Below are positions 61,401 to 64,000 of a stretch of 64,000 bases of DNA, piece by piece (the stretch's first letter is position 1; every line of letters starts with the position of its first letter). Source of the stretch: Limonium bicolor (Eukaryota > Streptophyta > Magnoliopsida > Caryophyllales > Plumbaginaceae); contig CM041778.1 in the NCBI GenBank assembly GCA_023374045.1, positions 290,509,533 through 290,573,532 of the forward strand, in the 5' to 3' direction. Below the pieces are notes generated by a model, which was given only the letters and a program-made list of their open reading frames with translations, searched no databases and was not told the origin of the DNA. The position numbers and the translations under genes were made by a program.

Positions 61401-62579
61401 TTAACCCTAAGGAACAAACCCTAGGTTAAAAATATGCTTTAAGGTATTAAGGTAATTGTTTTACCTTAGTTTCTCAAGACAAACTTGGGTATGAAGCAAG
61501 AAGGACCTCCTCTCTCCTTTGAAGAGTAGAAACAAGCTAAAACAAAGCATAAACATGGGGTTCCATGAGTATATATTTTCGGACATGTGAAGAAAATGGT
61601 GGAAACCTAGATTTTCTTACACTTTCTTTACCTTAAGAGAATGGAGATGCCAATGGAGTCTCCAAACTTGAATTTCCTCCTCTAATGTTGGTTTGACTTG
61701 GCACCAAAATGAAGCTCTTGAAGTTTTGAAAAGATAGAAAGAAGGAGCTTGGGCTAACTAAGAAGAGTATGTATTTTGTTTTGGATTTGGAGCTAAAATG
61801 AGCAAGATGTGGGCAAAGCTAGATGGAGCTAGCATGTAGTTGTTCTTCAGTTAATGGAGAAGGGAGAGAGCTTGAAGAAACCGTGGGAAACAAGAAGAAA
61901 TGAGGAGATGAGGAGAGAGGTAAGTAAAATGTGATATTTATGTTAAAAGGTAAATAGTACTTTATGCTTTATAAGTCTTATTTGCTTTCTTATTTACTTA
62001 ATGACTCATGAAGGTGATGACTCACCTCCTAAGAAACCGGCCCCCTTTTAATACTGAGGGTACTTAAGTCTTTGTTGACCAAATGTCTCACTTATATAGG
62101 CTTATGTTATAAACTAGCTTAATTAATTCACTATTCACCAAAACAAGGCACATTGTTGAGAAATTTTTGATTTCCCATTGATATAGACTTCCAAATGTGA
62201 TACTATATAGTACACATGTTAATTAAAGAGTAATGATGGACATTTAGCCATTCAAAACTCATTTACAAGACAATTTTTCAAAAACGTGCTTTAAGACTCT
62301 TTAAAGCACATTTTGTGTTTTAACTTGTTTTCAAGCTTGGTTTTCTTTGGTAATTGATTTAAAATGACCATTAGGATATTACTAAGGTCTTAGAACAATA
62401 TTTGGGTATTCTCCCAAGTCTCTCCAAGCTTAGAGCATGTTTTTGTTTAAACTGCTCTTTTGGTGTTTCCTTATATTTTCTTTGATTAGAAATGTTTCTT
62501 AATGTTTCTAAGGCATTATTTAGCCTCCTTATATCCTAGTTTATCATTCAAACACCATATCTAAGTTTGGGGTATTTCA
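58480..62579 (-). repeat. E6 3' LTR
   Basis: 4,100 bases, TGTAACACCCCATCC to GGGGTATTTCA. The hairpin module AGCCCCCAAGGGGGTCAGCAC at 58826-58846 is followed on the minus strand by TATTTTTACACTTGCAGGTAAG. A hairpin array lies at 59970-60216. The stretch 60220-62570 is AT-rich with no coding sequence. Confidence 0.92.
59970..60216. repeat. GTCCGAACTT/AAGTTCGGAC hairpin array in the E6 LTR
   Basis: Four units. The first three start GTCCGAACTTGTGTCCGG and carry a complementary AAGTTYGGACA-type arm followed by GTCGAG; the fourth is GTCCGAACG with CGGATGTTCGGAC. Spacers differ between units. Confidence 0.85.
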
Positions 62580-62596
62580 ATCTACCCCCCTTAAAA
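62580..62596 (-). other. Polypurine tract of E6
   Basis: Minus strand TTTTAAGGGGGGTAGAT, identical to that of E1, next to the LTR start. The stretch from here to 62890 is untranslated, with nothing else seen. Confidence 0.9.
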
Positions 62597-62890
62597 GAAC
62601 TTTGTCCTCAAAGTTCACACACGTGCTTAACCATTCACGGTACACAATTCTCTTAATCTTAATACCACATCTTATATTCACATTCACACATCTCAAGACT
62701 CAAAGGTCAATCTCAAATACAATACATAAGTATTATACATAACTCAAACTTACACCGAAGTGTAGCAACTTACACAAATTCACATTTTATACAACCAACC
62801 AAACGACAAACATGATCGTTCCCTAACTCAAAAACGAGGAAGCTCTACCCCCCTTAAAAAGGGGTACGCCCCGTACCCTATACAGACGAT

Positions 62891-64000
62891 CTAGTCAGTA
62901 AATAAAGAAGGGTACTTCGCCCTCATCTTATCCTCTAATTCCCACGTGGCCTCTTTGACATCCTGGTTAGACCAGAGGACCTTCACCAGTCGCACTGACT
63001 TGTGGCGAGTGTCCCTAGTCTTACTGTCCAAGATTCTCTGAGGAGTCTCCACGGATCTCATATTCGGTTCTAAAGTCAACCTCTCAGGTTCTAACACATG
63101 GGGTGGGTGGTGCATGTATTTCTTAAGCTGTGAAACATGAAAAACATCATGCACTTTACCCAGCTCAGCAGGTAAATTCAACCTGTAAGCAACCGGGCCC
63201 ACCCGCTCCGTAATCTCATAAGGACCAACAAATTTCAGGCTCAATTTGCCCTTCTGCCCAAACCTGAATACACCCTTCATCGGTGATACTCGCAGAAATA
63301 CCTGGTCGCCCACTACGAACTCCAGGTCCCGTCGTCGAACATCAGCATACGACTTCTGCCTATCTTGAGCAGCTTTCATGTTCTCCCTGCTTTGCTGAAC
63401 TTCAGCCTTAACTTGTTCTAAGTACTCTGGTCCTATAATGACCGTCTCACTCGACTCATCCCAGCAGAGCGGTGTACGACATGGTCTACCGTACAACGCT
63501 TGAAAAGGTGCCATCTTGATCGAAGCGTGATAGCTGTTGTTGTATGAAAACTCGATCAGATGCAATCTGTCAATCCAACTACCCTGGAAGTCTAAGGCAC
63601 ATGCTCTCAGCATGTCCTCGAGTGTCTGAATAGTACGCTCAGTCTGACCATCTGTCTGAGGATGGAACGCGGTACTCAGCTTGAGTTCTGTACCCAACGC
63701 TTCTCTGGTAGCTCTCCAGTACCTCGAAAGGAATCTGGTATCTCTATCTGACACTATGGTCTTTGGTATGCCGTGATGTCTCATGATTTCTTTCTCAAAT
63801 AACTCAGCTAATTTGGTCACCTTCCAAGTATCCTTCATCGGTATGAATCGGGCTACTTTGGTAAGGCGATCCACCACCACCCATATCATGTTGAGACCTC
63901 CCCTAGCAGGTGGAAGCCCAACTACGAAGTCCATGGAGATATCATGGAACTTCCACTCCGGAACTGGCATCGACTGTACCATTCCGCCCGGTCGTCGGTG
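62891..64000 (-). CDS. E6 pol, integrase core to chromodomain-like tail, 5' partial
   Basis: The frame is open from the window edge to a stop at 62891 (about 370 codons seen). Order: end of the zinc-finger linker ([19 protein letters not shown]), integrase core with MDFVVGLPP and VVVDRLTK, second catalytic Asp in IVSDRDTRF, catalytic Glu in [13 protein letters not shown], then [17 protein letters not shown], the GPF/Y-type region ([31 protein letters not shown]) and the chromodomain-like tail (VLWSNQDVKEATWE to SLFTD). It inserts element cDNA; the tail of this lineage is thought to guide insertion to chromatin marks. No break was seen, so it could be functional. The true start lies outside the window. 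Confidence 0.92.
   Translation of the reverse strand, partial: HRRPGGMVQSMPVPEWKFHDISMDFVVGLPPARGGLNMIWVVVDRLTKVARFIPMKDTWKVTKLAELFEKEIMRHHGIPKTIVSDRDTRFLSRYWRATREALGTELKLSTAFHPQTDGQTERTIQTLEDMLRACALDFQGSWIDRLHLIEFSYNNSYHASIKMAPFQALYGRPCRTPLCWDESSETVIIGPEYLEQVKAEVQQSRENMKAAQDRQKSYADVRRRDLEFVVGDQVFLRVSPMKGVFRFGQKGKLSLKFVGPYEITERVGPVAYRLNLPAELGKVHDVFHVSQLKKYMHHPPHVLEPERLTLEPNMRSVETPQRILDSKTRDTRHKSVRLVKVLWSNQDVKEATWELEDKMRAKYPSLFTD

Larger units (their letters stand above)
58480..64000 (-). mobile_element. E6: Tekay-like element, 3' part, possibly intact
   Basis: The 3' LTR (58480-62579), polypurine tract and pol end are in the window; gag, the 5' pol and the 5' LTR lie beyond 64000. The integrase frame is open throughout, unlike that of E1, and its protein is very similar to the E1 pieces. 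The LTR differs from the E1 LTR, so it is a separate subfamily. It sits in the E3 5' LTR, making it one of the youngest insertions here. Confidence 0.88.

Overview
This window looks like plant nuclear DNA, most likely from a flowering plant. It consists of a nest of LTR retrotransposons, and I see no host gene in it. The plant call rests on four things: Ty3/gypsy elements with a C-terminal chromodomain-like tail (the plant Tekay/Del chromovirus type), primer-binding sites matching initiator tRNA-Met (TGGTATCAGAGC) and tRNA-Asp, a plant-type 5S rRNA-derived sequence, and very long (about 4 kb) TGTAACACC...GGTATTTCA LTRs. The species cannot be told.

Layout (names E0-E7 are mine). 1-3064: E0, the 3' part of a plus-strand non-autonomous element whose LTR is cut at 3064. 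3065-8987: a truncated minus-strand LTR (LTR-L) followed by a decayed non-coding internal region that contains a 5S rRNA-like segment and ends in the PBS of E2. From 8988: the 5' LTR of E2, now in pieces (8988-9113, 23370-23983, 29218-29779). Into it went E1 (9114-23369, minus, target duplication ATTCC), E4 (23984-29217, plus, target duplication CAACC) and probably E7 (LTR from 29780). Into the E7 LTR went E5 (32290-43183, minus, target duplication CTCAT) and E3 (44880 to beyond 58479, minus). Into the E3 5' LTR went E6 (58480 to the window end, minus). Target duplications and interrupted LTRs give the relative order of insertion.

The outstanding element is E1, a 14.3 kb Tekay-like element with a decayed gag-pol. 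Between the gag zinc knuckles and the protease it carries an exon for an AlkB-like 2-oxoglutarate/Fe(II) dioxygenase, with the His-x-Asp, distal His and R-x5-R positions still readable. Two small GT-AG introns are predicted inside gag and a third between gag and AlkB. The last gag donor joins in frame to the AlkB exon, which ends in its own stop codon. The same donor also joins in frame to a second acceptor just before the protease. The layout therefore suggests alternative splicing into Gag-AlkB or Gag-Pol. This is inferred from sequence alone; I cannot say whether it has been described.

The other elements are mostly non-autonomous. E0 and E3 have Tekay-type LTRs around a non-coding interior. 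E5 is a 10.9 kb large retrotransposon derivative with almost identical LTRs and no polymerase. E4 is an Athila/Tat-like element with only a gag remnant. E6 has an open integrase-chromodomain frame running off the window end and is the best candidate for a recently active copy. LTRs of several subfamilies carry arrays of hairpin-forming repeats at comparable positions although the repeat sequences are unrelated.
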